From positions 248,001 through 312,000 of the forward strand of contig NZ_UHFA01000002.1 of assembly GCF_900459175.1 (NCBI RefSeq): a DNA stretch of 64,000 nucleotides. Reading direction: 5' to 3'. The DNA is from Streptococcus downei MFe28. GTDB lineage: Bacteria > Bacillota > Bacilli > Lactobacillales > Streptococcaceae. The notes under the pieces are model-generated. The model was not told where the DNA came from and did no database searches. It saw only the letters and a list, made by a program, of their open reading frames with translations. Shown here one piece after another: positions 17,947 through 25,869 of the stretch. The position numbers and the translations under genes were made by a program. The number at the start of each line of letters is the position of its first letter. The first letter of the stretch is position 1.

Positions 17947-17993
17947 AATCAATATGTTGTGGTGGATTTTTTAACAACCACAATATATTGATT
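17947..17993. promoter_or_regulatory. Paired NrdR-box-like operator, also able to act as a terminator hairpin
   Basis: Two 16-bp sequences, AATCAATATGTTGTGG (17947-17962) and CCACAATATATTGATT (17978-17993), each resemble the NrdR box (CACWATATATWGTG type). Their centres are 31 bp apart, three helical turns, the usual arrangement for this repressor. They are also reverse complements of one another, so RNA from the upstream minus-strand gene can fold here and is followed by eight Ts: an operator for nrdD overlapping the terminator of the 18006-19610 gene. Confidence 0.65.
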
Positions 17994-18005
17994 TTATAGA
18001 TGAAA

Positions 18006-19610
18006 TTACTTCTTCTGATAGATGAGGAAGTGCTCAGCATTGTCTAAAGAAATTTTCTTATAATTAGACCTTACAACCCGGCTAACCTCCTTAGGAAGTT
18101 TTTCCGACTTATTCAAAACGATATACCTAGCATTTCCTTGTAAGATGTCATCATCGCGTTTTTGACTATTGTCCTGAGTGCTGGTGTTGACGACAGGATT
18201 TGGAAATTGAGAGGCCGACTTAAGACCAGTATCAAGGTAAATCTTTGAGGACTTATCCCAGACATAAATAATCGATTGATTACTAGTGTTAGCTTTTAGA
18301 TAGTCAGACACATTTCTTCGCTCACGGTTAACATTAACCGATAAGATACCCAGAACAATTGGCGTAGCAATCCCAAGCACCATCACCAAGAGGGGAAGTT
18401 GGAAATGTCTCCGAGCGAAACTGGCCCAGTAACCTCCCTGGGACTCATGAGTCGTGCGTTTGCGCCGATGCGCTCCAGCGACTTCTTTAGTCTCGCCTTC
18501 TGTCCCATCATCCAGTCGATCGTTAATGACTAGGGAGGTCAAAATCAAGCCAAAGGGCAAGGCCAAGAGCAGGGTGAAAACATAGTAGGTCTGCACAAAA
18601 ATTCCTAGGATAAGACTGATAATAAAGGCAAAGAAGGAGAGCCACTTAACCGTTTTAAATTCTAGAATACGACCAAGGTGGCCAAAGAATCCCAGAAAAC
18701 CTAGGAGGAGGCCAGAAGCAGCCAAGACCAAGAGTTGGTAGGGCAGGGTAATAAGAAGAGAATCACTCCCTAGAGCAAAGACCTTAAAATTATAAAAGAG
18801 GGCCTGGGAGACATATTCGGATAAATTCCCCATATTTAGGACAAAGAAACCGACCGTATAGTAAACTAGAATGGCTCCGAAGATCATGCAGAGGAGCTGG
18901 TAGAAGCCACGCGCAAAGTGGCGTTGGAGAAAATTATAGATGCCAATAATAATAAAAGACAGGACCCAGAAAATTAAGCTACGTGGGTCAATCAGGGCTG
19001 CCAAGGTTCCGAAGAAGCCATAGATAATGAAGGCCTCATCATTAATGTGGCCTGCAAAATACTTGGTCAAGAACCAGAGGGCATTGAGCATGAAGGGATA
19101 GGCCCATTGAATGGGGTAGAGACCACCAAATCCTAGAGCCAGGTTGAGAAGAAAGAAGATAGCCGTGTAGGTCATCCCCATTTCAGTCTTCTTGGTCAAG
19201 AAGCTAATAATTTTATAGAAATAAATTCCCGACATGTAAAAAGCAAGGAACTCCACCAGCATTAACCAGATACTGGAACCTAAAAAATAAGCTAGGGCAA
19301 TCAAGGCATAGTAAAGGAAGCCGCCCGTCGCAAAAATGTCCTGATAGGGCAAGTGTCCCTGGCTCAGCATTTGCCCTGTGTAAAGGTGAAGCATCTGAGT
19401 TGGATTGGCAAAATCAGTCAGCAAGGGATTGACCACCGAGGTCAAAGCCATGACCAGACTAAATAAAAAAATGTAGAAGCGATGACTGCTGTCAACCGCG
19501 ATACTGTAGGAAGTCTTTCCTCTGGACTTGCTCGTCTGATCGTCGCCTTGCCTGACTGAATCAGCCTGTCGACGGCTATAAGTTGTCTGCTCTTCTTGTT
19601 TGTTTGCCAC
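18006..19610 (-). CDS. Polytopic membrane protein of unknown function
   Basis: A 534-residue protein with a charged, Gln/Ser-rich cytoplasmic N-terminus (about 40 residues), then about 10-12 hydrophobic segments, a charged loop around residue 370 (TEGETKEVAGAHRRKR) and a soluble C-terminal part of roughly 110 residues after the last helix (VNRERRNVSDYLKANTSN...). The acidic loop HLPYQDIFATGG after the first helix recalls GT-C-type membrane glycosyltransferases, where such a loop carries catalytic acid residues, but I see no decisive motif. It is a single gene upstream of nrdD with a terminator at its end. Confidence 0.7.
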   Translation of the reverse strand: MANKQEEQTTYSRRQADSVRQGDDQTSKSRGKTSYSIAVDSSHRFYIFLFSLVMALTSVVNPLLTDFANPTQMLHLYTGQMLSQGHLPYQDIFATGGFLYYALIALAYFLGSSIWLMLVEFLAFYMSGIYFYKIISFLTKKTEMGMTYTAIFFLLNLALGFGGLYPIQWAYPFMLNALWFLTKYFAGHINDEAFIIYGFFGTLAALIDPRSLIFWVLSFIIIGIYNFLQRHFARGFYQLLCMIFGAILVYYTVGFFVLNMGNLSEYVSQALFYNFKVFALGSDSLLITLPYQLLVLAASGLLLGFLGFFGHLGRILEFKTVKWLSFFAFIISLILGIFVQTYYVFTLLLALPFGLILTSLVINDRLDDGTEGETKEVAGAHRRKRTTHESQGGYWASFARRHFQLPLLVMVLGIATPIVLGILSVNVNRERRNVSDYLKANTSNQSIIYVWDKSSKIYLDTGLKSASQFPNPVVNTSTQDNSQKRDDDILQGNARYIVLNKSEKLPKEVSRVVRSNYKKISLDNAEHFLIYQKK

Positions 19611-19698
19611 TATCGTTTTCTCCTTGATTAGAAAGCTATTGAGAAGTTCACTCCAACACTTGCTCTTGTCTAAATAATCCCTTCTAGTATATCAGAAT

Positions 19699-19824
19699 TT
19701 ACCCTTTAGTCAATTTTCTAAGGATGGCAACATAGGTCAAAAGGTCTCTAAACCGGTGTAGTCTCTGCTTGCGATAAAGAGCTAAAAATTTCTGCTCCAT
19801 CAGTGTCGAATCTTTTTCCTGCAT
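19699..19824 (-). CDS. Small basic protein (41 aa)
   Basis: A 41-codon frame starting ATG at 19824 with a strong AGGTGGAGG ribosome site, encoding MQEKDSTLMEQKFLALYRKQ... and ending LRKLTKG. It is basic and probably helical, with no signal peptide. Function unknown. The strong ribosome site and clean start/stop argue for a real gene. It lies upstream of, and in the same direction as, the 534-residue membrane protein gene. Confidence 0.55.
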   Translation of the reverse strand: MQEKDSTLMEQKFLALYRKQRLHRFRDLLTYVAILRKLTKG

Positions 19825-19929
19825 AGCTAGTCCTCCACCTATTTATTCGTAAGGCCCTTCGAAAAATAAGATAGGCTGGAGTACAGACATCTAGTAAATC
19901 GAGAAGTCTACTTGGTCAAAATCGAACTT

Positions 19930-19975
19930 GCTAGGTCAGAAAGTAACAGATTTTGATTTTTCTTGAGTATCATTG
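19930..19975. repeat. Fragment resembling one end of the ~103-bp repeat
   Basis: AGATTTTGATTTTTCTTGAGTAT resembles the right end of the ~103-bp element (TTTTGATTTTT..GAGTAT) but the rest differs. Probably a decayed copy or a solo end just before copy 3. Confidence 0.4.
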
Positions 19976-20018
19976 AGTGTGAGTATAAATAAGCCTAGTT
20001 ACTCTCACGATGAGACTA

Positions 20019-20121
20019 ATACTCAATAAAAATCAAAAATAGCCAAGGCAACGAACTGCAGGCAGTACTTGAGTACGGCAAAGTGAGTTAACGATGGATA
20101 GTTTTGATTTTTGAAGAGTAT
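20019..20121. repeat. ~103-bp terminal-inverted-repeat element, copy 3
   Basis: Nearly identical to copies 1 and 2, with ATACTC/GAGTAT ends. It lies between the 41-codon gene and the end of the ireB operon. Confidence 0.85.
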
Positions 20122-20122
20122 A

Positions 20123-20158
20123 AAAAAACTAGGATAGACTCAAGGTCTACCCTAGTTT
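20123..20158 (-). terminator. Terminator of the ireB-ruvX-DUF1292 operon
   Basis: AAACTAGGATAGAC and GTCTACCCTAGTTT form a stem with one mismatch. On the minus strand it is followed by a run of Ts, 15 bp beyond the DUF1292 stop codon. Confidence 0.75.
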
Positions 20159-20172
20159 GGAAATAGTTGCTT

Positions 20173-20472
20173 TTATTCTTCATCCAGGAAGCTGTTGAAG
20201 ACTTCCTCAATCATATCCCACTCAGCATCTGAGTCTTCAGGGATTGGTTGCAGGTCGCCTTCCGTACCATCTTCATTTTCTGTGAAGGAATAGGCTTGAA
20301 TTTCAATCTCGCCATTATCATCCTCTTGCGCACCAGATGGTACCAAGAGCACATAATTTTTACCAAATTCTTCGCGACCATCAATGGTCAAAAGGATTTC
20401 AAACAAGGTCTCGTTGCCTTGTTCATCAACCAGGGTAATAACCTCATGATCATGATTGTGTTCGTGTGCCAT
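20173..20472 (-). CDS. DUF1292 domain protein
   Basis: A 99-residue acidic protein of the DUF1292/UPF0473 family: the His/Asp-rich start ([21 protein letters not shown]), the [17 protein letters not shown] core and an acidic C-terminus. Function unknown. It is the third gene of the ireB-ruvX-DUF1292 operon, the standard Firmicute arrangement, 14 bp after ruvX. Confidence 0.9.
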   Translation of the reverse strand: MAHEHNHDHEVITLVDEQGNETLFEILLTIDGREEFGKNYVLLVPSGAQEDDNGEIEIQAYSFTENEDGTEGDLQPIPEDSDAEWDMIEEVFNSFLDEE

Positions 20473-20486
20473 GTCTCTTCTCTCCT

Positions 20487-20906
20487 CTAAAACATACGTT
20501 CTAAATAATTTTGTAGAATCAGTTGGGCTGCTAGCTTATCAATGACCTTTTTACGCTTGCCCCGACTGACGTCAGCCTGCTCAACCAACATCCGCTCAGC
20601 TTGAACAGTTGTCAAGCGTTCATCTTGATAGTCTACCGGAATATCAAATAATTCAGCAATCTTTTCCCCGTAAGCCTGACTGGCTTCAACACGAGGACCG
20701 CTGGTGTTATTCATATTCTTTGGTAGACCAACAACAAACTTCTCGACCTTGTACTGCTTGACCAATTCCCCCAGGCGCTGGAAACCAAAATCTTCCTTGG
20801 CTTCATTGATGGGAATAATCTCTAAGCCCTGAGCCGTAAAACCAAGTGGATCACTGATAGCCACCCCAACAGTTTTCGACCCGATATCTAGTCCCATCAG
20901 CCTCAT
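20487..20906 (-). CDS. ruvX: Putative Holliday junction resolvase RuvX/YqgF
   Basis: A 139-residue RNase H-fold nuclease implicated in pre-16S rRNA processing and possibly Holliday junction resolution. Motifs: [19 protein letters not shown] (catalytic Asp), [29 protein letters not shown] and [16 protein letters not shown]. Its start overlaps the ireB stop codon by 4 bp (ATGA), so it is translationally coupled. Confidence 0.94.
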   Translation of the reverse strand: MRLMGLDIGSKTVGVAISDPLGFTAQGLEIIPINEAKEDFGFQRLGELVKQYKVEKFVVGLPKNMNNTSGPRVEASQAYGEKIAELFDIPVDYQDERLTTVQAERMLVEQADVSRGKRKKVIDKLAAQLILQNYLERMF

Positions 20907-21172
20907 TGAACGTCAATCCCGTTTCCTTTGAGGTAAAAGCGAACCAGTTCCTCAACAATTTCATCGCGTTCGTACTTGCGGATTTTATTGCGGGCATCAT
21001 TATAGCGAGGGACATAAGCAGGGTCCCCACTTAAAACATAACCAACAATCTGATTGATTGGATTATACCCCTTATCGTTTAAGGAACGGTAAACGGCCGT
21101 CAAGGTTTCACTAATTTCTTGTTTACTTCCATCATCTAGATTGAAACGGACTGTTTCATCTGTAAATCCCAT
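20903..21172 (-). CDS. ireB: IreB family regulatory phosphoprotein (canonical copy)
   Basis: An 89-residue UPF0297/IreB protein; its enterococcal homolog is phosphorylated by the PASTA kinase IreK on N-terminal threonines and limits cephalosporin resistance. The N-terminus [12 protein letters not shown] keeps both threonine positions. The core [27 protein letters not shown] is typical. It is first in the operon with ruvX and DUF1292. A divergent paralog is at 14438-14716. Confidence 0.92.
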   Translation of the reverse strand: MGFTDETVRFNLDDGSKQEISETLTAVYRSLNDKGYNPINQIVGYVLSGDPAYVPRYNDARNKIRKYERDEIVEELVRFYLKGNGIDVQ

Positions 21173-21248
21173 ACTTGCACCCTCTTTCTATTATGAGCAA
21201 TTTGTGCTATTATATCCTATTTCCCCTATCTTTTCAATGAAAAGTCAC

Positions 21249-21275
21249 CCTAAAGTTCTACTTTGGGGCAACTTT
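21249..21275. terminator. Hairpin after the DUF1307 lipoprotein gene
   Basis: CCCTAAAGT and CTTTGGGG can pair across a short loop. It lies just past the lipoprotein stop on the minus strand and before ireB. The T tract is poor, so termination is plausible but weak. Confidence 0.4.
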
Positions 21276-21329
21276 CTTAAGTCTCTTTCAGATTTGAAAG
21301 GGAGAGATCTTTTCCAACTCCAGAATGTG

Positions 21330-21914
21330 TTAATTATCGACCTTTTTTGCACCTGATTGGGCTAGCTTTAAAATATACTCGAGGGGGGTATTATTTTTGA
21401 CTGCCGTAAAACTAATGCCCAGACCACTCTTTTGTGAAAGCTTGTTCACATCTGCCTTAGTCATATCAAAATTGACATCCACCTTGAGATGGTAGTCTTG
21501 TGACAGATCAAGGTTGACGGTTACCCCAGGGGTATTCTTCAAATCTTGGATAAAGCTATCCTTTTCCCATTCCTCCATGACGACCTGCTTGACTTCATTA
21601 AAATCGTGGCCTTCAGCTGCCTTCTTAAAATCATCAGACATGGGCTCGTCAATATTGAGTTTAATGGACTTATAGTTATCCCCGTCGTAATCAATGGTTT
21701 GCTTAACTGTAGCCGTTACCCCGTTATCCTGAGTGGTGTACTGCATGGTCTTCTTGCCAGAGACACTCTTGACCTCATGTGAAAATTCCTTCTTTTTGGT
21801 TTGGCTAGTTGAGTCAGACTTGGAACTTGAGCTAGGCTGACTTGCCTTGGAACAAGCAGCTAGGCTGACAAGCAAGAGTGAGGCCGCCATGAGGCTATAA
21901 ATTTTTCTTTTCAT
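21330..21914 (-). CDS. DUF1307/YehR-like lipoprotein
   Basis: A 194-residue lipoprotein: MKRKIYSLMAASLLL signal, lipobox SLAAC with Cys near residue 21, Ser-rich linker, then a domain matching the DUF1307/YehR family (TMQYTTQDNGVTATVKQTIDYDGD, ending with GISFTAVKNNTPLEYIL). It is anchored to the outer membrane face of the cell; function unknown. A TATAAT sequence on the minus strand about 80 bp before the ATG could serve its promoter, and a bidirectional terminator lies further upstream. Confidence 0.85.
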   Translation of the reverse strand: MKRKIYSLMAASLLLVSLAACSKASQPSSSSKSDSTSQTKKKEFSHEVKSVSGKKTMQYTTQDNGVTATVKQTIDYDGDNYKSIKLNIDEPMSDDFKKAAEGHDFNEVKQVVMEEWEKDSFIQDLKNTPGVTVNLDLSQDYHLKVDVNFDMTKADVNKLSQKSGLGISFTAVKNNTPLEYILKLAQSGAKKVDN

Positions 21915-22012
21915 GATTGCTCCTTAATATCTTTTTCTTCATGAGAAGGCCAATGTCAGGGCCTGAGGCCAACTATCACAGCAATATTATAGCTTATTTT
22001 AAGGCTAAAAAA

Positions 22013-22035
22013 AAGGGCTTTCGCCCTTCTTTTTT
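22013..22035. terminator. Strong bidirectional terminator
   Basis: AAGGGC-TTTC-GCCCTT with an A tract before and a T tract after, between the lipoprotein gene and the IS1381-like element. It would shield neighbours from transposase transcription. Confidence 0.8.
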
Positions 22036-22055
22036 ATAATAGACTTGTTCGGAAA

Positions 22056-22483
22056 CTAGTTCATCTCGTAATTGATAATGCCGCAAATCAACTCAGCTCT
22101 TAGTTCAAATCGTTTTCTCCGATTGCGATAGGGCTGAGCCATGATTTGAAATGTCTTGAACTTGGCATTGAAATGCTCTATGGCAATCCTTATCCCAGCT
22201 ATCTCTTTATTCAGTTGCTGCTCTGCTTCTGTTAAACGATGATACTTGGAGTTCTTGGCAGGAATAAAGGTGTTCTCATGAAAATTTAAGATGCCTAAGT
22301 AACCTAAATCAACAAAAGCAAGGATTGTTTCTGGCAAACTATAGCCAATACTTTCTTTGAAAAGGGTAAAGTCATGCGTATGCCCATCCGCAAAAGCCAA
22401 CTGGCAAGCACAATGGGTCCTTAAATTAAGGAGCACTTGTGTTTTTAAGGTGTGTCGTTTCTTTTTACCAGAATAATGTTTGC
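22056..22483 (-). CDS. IS1381-like transposase, second frame (ORFB)
   Basis: The C-terminal transposase half, read in the frame that begins within ORFA (GKHYSGKKKRHTLKTQ...) and continues through the second Asp (FADGHTHDFTLFK) and the catalytic Glu (IRIAIEHFNAKFK) to INYEMN. It has no own ribosome site, consistent with production by programmed frameshift. No internal stop codon, so the element may be active. Confidence 0.82.
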
Positions 22484-22870
22484 CTTGGTTTTTTGGGGAC
22501 GTTGAATCGGACTCTCCATCACATCAATAGCGACAGAGGCACTTGGGGCTTCCAAATGATCCAGGTTAAAACTGCCAGAAGCACGGAGGGTGTCCTCTAC
22601 CCATGTTATGGTCGCATTAACCGTAGCGACACCGACCTCAAAATCAAAGGCAAGCAGTCGCTGAGTCGGATAATAGCGTAAATAGCGCAAGGTCATAATG
22701 AGCTGGTCTTCCATACTTAGACGGCGTGTTCGTCCGCCTTTCTGATGCTGGGCGCGATAGGCTGCGTTGAGGTGTTCCAGCATCAACTGGAAGGTGGACT
22801 TTTTGACGCCAATTAATAATTTAAAATTTTCTGAGTTGAGCTTTAGAGCTTTTTCATATACGGTTGTCAT
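22445..22870 (-). CDS. IS1381-like transposase, first frame (ORFA)
   Basis: A 141-residue frame with a DUF4096-like helix-turn-helix region (KLLIGVKKSTFQLML, GGRTRRLSMEDQLIMTLRYLRYYPTQRLLA) and the first catalytic Asp (SVAIDVMESPIQRPQ). ATG at 22870. It ends in an A-rich slip site (GGTAAAAAG near 22455). A frameshift there joins it to the downstream frame, as in related two-frame IS5 elements, giving one full transposase. Confidence 0.85.
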   Translation of the reverse strand: MTTVYEKALKLNSENFKLLIGVKKSTFQLMLEHLNAAYRAQHQKGGRTRRLSMEDQLIMTLRYLRYYPTQRLLAFDFEVGVATVNATITWVEDTLRASGSFNLDHLEAPSASVAIDVMESPIQRPQKTKANIILVKRNDTP

Positions 22871-22912
22871 GGTTTTAGTATACCACTTTTGGTTTCCGAA
22901 CAAGTCTATTAT

Positions 22913-23218
22913 GAAAATGAAGGTCTGCTCAAACCGCAGAGAGATGAGAACAAACGAAGACATTACTCAGAGGCAGATTATCGCTGGCTGCTGTTTATTC
23001 TGCGTTTAAAAGCTGTTGGCATGCCTATTAAAGAAATTAAGCAGTATTCTGACTTGCGCCAGCAAGGAGACAGCACCTATCAAGCAAGATTGGAACTGCT
23101 GGAGGAGCACCTGCAGATTTTAGATGACAATATCCATTCTCTGCTGGATAATAGAGAAAAACTGCTGGAAAAAATTGACTTTTACAAAAAAGAACTGGAC
23201 AAAAAGAATTCAAATTAA
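22913..23218 (+). pseudogene. MerR-family regulator lacking its N-terminus
   Basis: The frame enters at YYENEGLLKP, residues that normally follow the first helix of a MerR winged-helix domain, and continues RRHYSEADYRWLLFILRLKAVGMPIKEIKQYSDL and a coiled-coil C-terminus ending KKNSN. The first ~15 residues and the start codon are missing exactly where the IS1381-like element ends, and no matching N-terminus exists on the other side. So the gene was truncated by an insertion/deletion. Confidence 0.85.
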
Positions 23219-23639
23219 TATTGCAATGCTATCAAAGGCCTTTCATTGTGATATAATCACAGATAGTTAGTAAAAGAAATCTGAGCTTGATAAAGAGGCG
23301 ATTCTATTACAAAACTATATTAAAGGTTTAGAAACTGAACTTTCCCTCATAAAGAGACATTAGTAAGAACTTGCCTGACTTAATCAAAGAGGAGTTAGCA
23401 AGTTGGATTCTAGAAACCAAAGAAGCCAACCAAGTCTATAAACTTGCCAGCAAATTTCTTAAATAAATGAGTGACCTCTTTAATTCAACCAGACAAAACG
23501 TTGCTTTATGCAAAAACAAAAAGTTTCCCCCGCTTGATGGGAAATAGTTCAAAACAGAAATATGTTAGAGAACAAGTCTATTATTTTATTGTCTGCTTGA
23601 CAGGAGCAGTTTCTAATTTTAAATAAAACTTTTTTCTAT
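23219..23639. other. Gene-remnant spacer at the left border of the biosynthetic cluster
   Basis: No intact gene. Plus-strand fragments are visible: 23283-23363 (ELDKEAILLQNYIKGLE... to stop) and 23371-23466 (DLIKEELASWILETKEAN... to stop), probably pieces of decayed genes I cannot identify. At 23570-23584 GAACAAGTCTATTAT matches the outer end of the IS1381-like element, suggesting a second, lost IS copy. The AT-rich cluster begins just beyond. Confidence 0.55.
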
Positions 23640-24326
23640 TTAATAGAAGCCATCTAGAATTAATGTGATAAAAGCATCTATTTCAGTCTGGCAAACTTTT
23701 CTATTATAATAAGACCCTTTAGCATAGCCGCATTCTGAACAAACATAATCGTCATCCACAACAAAGGAATCAAATTGGGTTTGGTATGGTTCTTGGACTT
23801 CCGTAATGATTTTCTTTTTTAAATCTATTGAAAAAGAGTCCATACCTTTGCTAAGGCCTATACCTAGATATTTTACATAAGCCTCTTTTATAGTCCATAA
23901 AATAGCCTTTTTTTTAGGACTATTTTGACTCCAGTGTTTTTCATATTCAGAAAAGACTTTTTCACCCACTAAATCCCAATTTTCCTTTTTATCTTCAACG
24001 TCTATTCCAATTTGTGACTTTCCGACAGCTACTACTACCCATTCCCCTGAATGGGAAATATTAAAATTTAAATTGTGGCAATTTTTTAAAAATGGCTTGC
24101 CATATTTATTGTAACTATAAGCAATATCTATTACTTTTCCTGTGTATAAATAGACAGTATATTTAAGAAGCACTTCTGCTATTACACATCTGATTTTATC
24201 CTCTAGACGAAAATATCTAGCAGCCTTATACCTCCTTTCTTTGGTGATAGCTCTCTTAAGAAAGTCATATCGCTCATTGTTAATTTGCCCTACATTTAAA
24301 CACAGAATTAATGCTTTGGGGGACAT
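23640..24326 (-). CDS. Sfp-type 4'-phosphopantetheinyl transferase
   Basis: Transfers phosphopantetheine from CoA to the serine of carrier proteins, activating the PCP/ACP domains of the cluster. The 228-residue product carries the Sfp-family motifs: NFNISHSGEWVVVAVG, GIDVED (metal-binding acid residues) and WTIKEAYVKYLGIGL. The C-terminal region has an unusual Cys-containing stretch (VCSECGYAKGSYYNRKVCQ). It is the last gene of the minus-strand cluster, about 140 bp after the acyltransferase gene. A dedicated copy fits a horizontally moved pathway that cannot rely on host AcpS. Confidence 0.92.
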   Translation of the reverse strand: MSPKALILCLNVGQINNERYDFLKRAITKERRYKAARYFRLEDKIRCVIAEVLLKYTVYLYTGKVIDIAYSYNKYGKPFLKNCHNLNFNISHSGEWVVVAVGKSQIGIDVEDKKENWDLVGEKVFSEYEKHWSQNSPKKKAILWTIKEAYVKYLGIGLSKGMDSFSIDLKKKIITEVQEPYQTQFDSFVVDDDYVCSECGYAKGSYYNRKVCQTEIDAFITLILDGFY

Positions 24327-24468
24327 AGCACTTTAATCTCCTTAGAAGTCTTTTTATTCCTTTTAATCTTTTAAAGTGGCTCTATAACGTCTGGTAAATC
24401 CTAGATAAGGTTAACAGGCGAAGAGATCTTCACGGTTTTCTCTAACTCCACTAGTTGACAATGAGCCT

Positions 24469-25425
24469 TTAACGTGTGGGTGATTTCAGCAGATCTACAA
24501 TTTTTGTTTCTTCTTCGTCAAATGCGTAAACCTCGCAGCTGCTGTCACTTTCCAATACTAAATTTTTCATGATAGAGCTTGGACCGATGTCCACTAAAAA
24601 ATCATAGCCATAATTCATCACCATTTTCATAGTCTTATTCCACAAGACTGGAGAAGACATTTGTTGGATTAACAGCTCAGGAATCTCAGAGGAGCTTTTG
24701 ATAAAATCTCCGTTTACGGTTGATAATACCGGTATTTTCAAATCTTTAAACTGCAGTTGTGAAACATAGTCTTTTATGCAGCTGTCATAATTTTTCATTA
24801 ATTTAGTATGATAGGGTGCGCTTACTTTCATGGGAATCATCCTAAAAGGGATGTATTCGCCGCCTAATTTTGCTACCTCCTTATCTAGATTTTTTTCAAT
24901 TGCAGAAACTCCTGCTACGATAAATTGTTTGGGAGAATTATATCCTGAAATAGACACATAGCCTAGCTGATTTAACTCATTAAGCAATTTAGCAACATCT
25001 TCTTCTTTTAAATCAGTGATAAGACCTGAAAATCCAACTTTTTCACCTGCCACTTTATCCATTAATTCAGCCCTTTGTTTGATAAATATCAGGGCTGCTT
25101 CAAATTCAATCCCCCCTGCGCAGACTAAAGCCGAAATTTCTCCTAAACTATGTCCTACTACTGCTTTTGGGAAAATACCGCATTTTTCCATAAAATCTAA
25201 AAACATCAGGTAACTTGTGATAAATACTGCCGGCTGTGCTATAGGAGTTTGAGTTAAAGTACGCAAATGACCGCTATTAATTATTTCCCAAATATCATAC
25301 CCCAGAATCTCCGAAGAGCGATTAAAGAGTTGTCGAGCACTTTCTTTTTCTTGATATATGCGCTGGCACATATGAATCGTTTGTGCTCCTTGTCCTGGAA
25401 ACAACATAGCATAGTTTACTTTCAT
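24469..25425 (-). CDS. Discrete malonyl-type acyltransferase (trans-AT)
   Basis: A 318-residue FabD-like acyltransferase: LFPGQGAQ near the start, nucleophile motif GHSLGE (Ser near residue 92), IKQRAELM with the conserved Arg, and SAPYHTKLM in place of the usual histidine motif. It probably loads AT-less PKS modules: the second KS of the megasynthase and possibly the KS of the ligase protein lack AT domains. Given the neighbouring hydroxymalonyl-ACP genes, the likely donor is hydroxymalonyl-ACP (inference, by analogy with zwittermicin-type systems). Malonyl-CoA is the alternative. Confidence 0.85.
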   Translation of the reverse strand: MKVNYAMLFPGQGAQTIHMCQRIYQEKESARQLFNRSSEILGYDIWEIINSGHLRTLTQTPIAQPAVFITSYLMFLDFMEKCGIFPKAVVGHSLGEISALVCAGGIEFEAALIFIKQRAELMDKVAGEKVGFSGLITDLKEEDVAKLLNELNQLGYVSISGYNSPKQFIVAGVSAIEKNLDKEVAKLGGEYIPFRMIPMKVSAPYHTKLMKNYDSCIKDYVSQLQFKDLKIPVLSTVNGDFIKSSSEIPELLIQQMSSPVLWNKTMKMVMNYGYDFLVDIGPSSIMKNLVLESDSSCEVYAFDEEETKIVDLLKSPTR

Positions 25426-25591
25426 AAAAACCTCTCTTCATTTTAAAATTCAACAAAAAGCTCATTAAGAATAAACCGTATCAATATCTTGTATTTTTTA
25501 ACGAAGTCTATCTACTACAATAATCCGGTAATTCCATAACATAGAAGACGTGAAATGTTAAACGAGATTAGTTCTAATAATATATAACAAA

Positions 25592-25828
25592 CTAAATCAA
25601 AGTTAAAAAGTAGGCAGCTAAATCTGATATGCATTTATATTGAAAGATTGCCGCTGGATTAATTTCAACGTTTAACTTTTTTCTCATCTTATTTATGACT
25701 TTCAGAGCTTGTACCGAAGTGATGCCTAATTTAAAAAAACTGGTGTTTTCATCAATATCATCAGCATCACAGCCGATAATCTCTGCTAAAGTCATTTTCA
25801 TGTAATTAATTAACTGTTCTTTATCCAA
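25592..25828 (-). CDS. Discrete acyl carrier protein (second free ACP)
   Basis: A 78-residue carrier protein. The phosphopantetheine site reads KLGITSVQALKV (Ser near residue 37), with an acidic first half and a hydrophobic end (SDLAAYFLTLI). It lies between the etfA homolog and the acyltransferase. It differs from the extender-type ACP at 29875-30105, so a separate job is likely, for example carrying the product of the AT-less, ACP-less KS of the ligase protein during transamination. That role is inference only. Confidence 0.87.
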   Translation of the reverse strand: MDKEQLINYMKMTLAEIIGCDADDIDENTSFFKLGITSVQALKVINKMRKKLNVEINPAAIFQYKCISDLAAYFLTLI

Positions 25829-25869
25829 TTTTACGATCCTTTCATTATTCTAAACAAGCAGCAATACCA

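Larger units (their letters stand above)
22037..22912 (-). mobile_element. IS1381-like element (IS5 family, two-frame transposase)
   Basis: ATAATAGACTTGTTCGGAAAC at 22037-22057 and its reverse complement at 22892-22912 bound an 876-bp element. Inside are two minus-strand frames that together make an IS5-type DDE transposase, the layout of streptococcal IS1381. It appears intact and sits directly against a truncated MerR gene. Confidence 0.88.

Noticed and set aside
17905..18040. N-terminal extension of nrdD by 45 codons
   Set aside because: It would translate through the promoter and NrdR boxes; the ATG at 17905 has a good ribosome site and gives the family length.
24469..25425. Housekeeping fabD for fatty-acid synthesis
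   Set aside because: Family similarity is real, but position in the cluster, the PYHT motif in place of the usual one and the lack of other fab genes argue for a pathway-specific acyltransferase.
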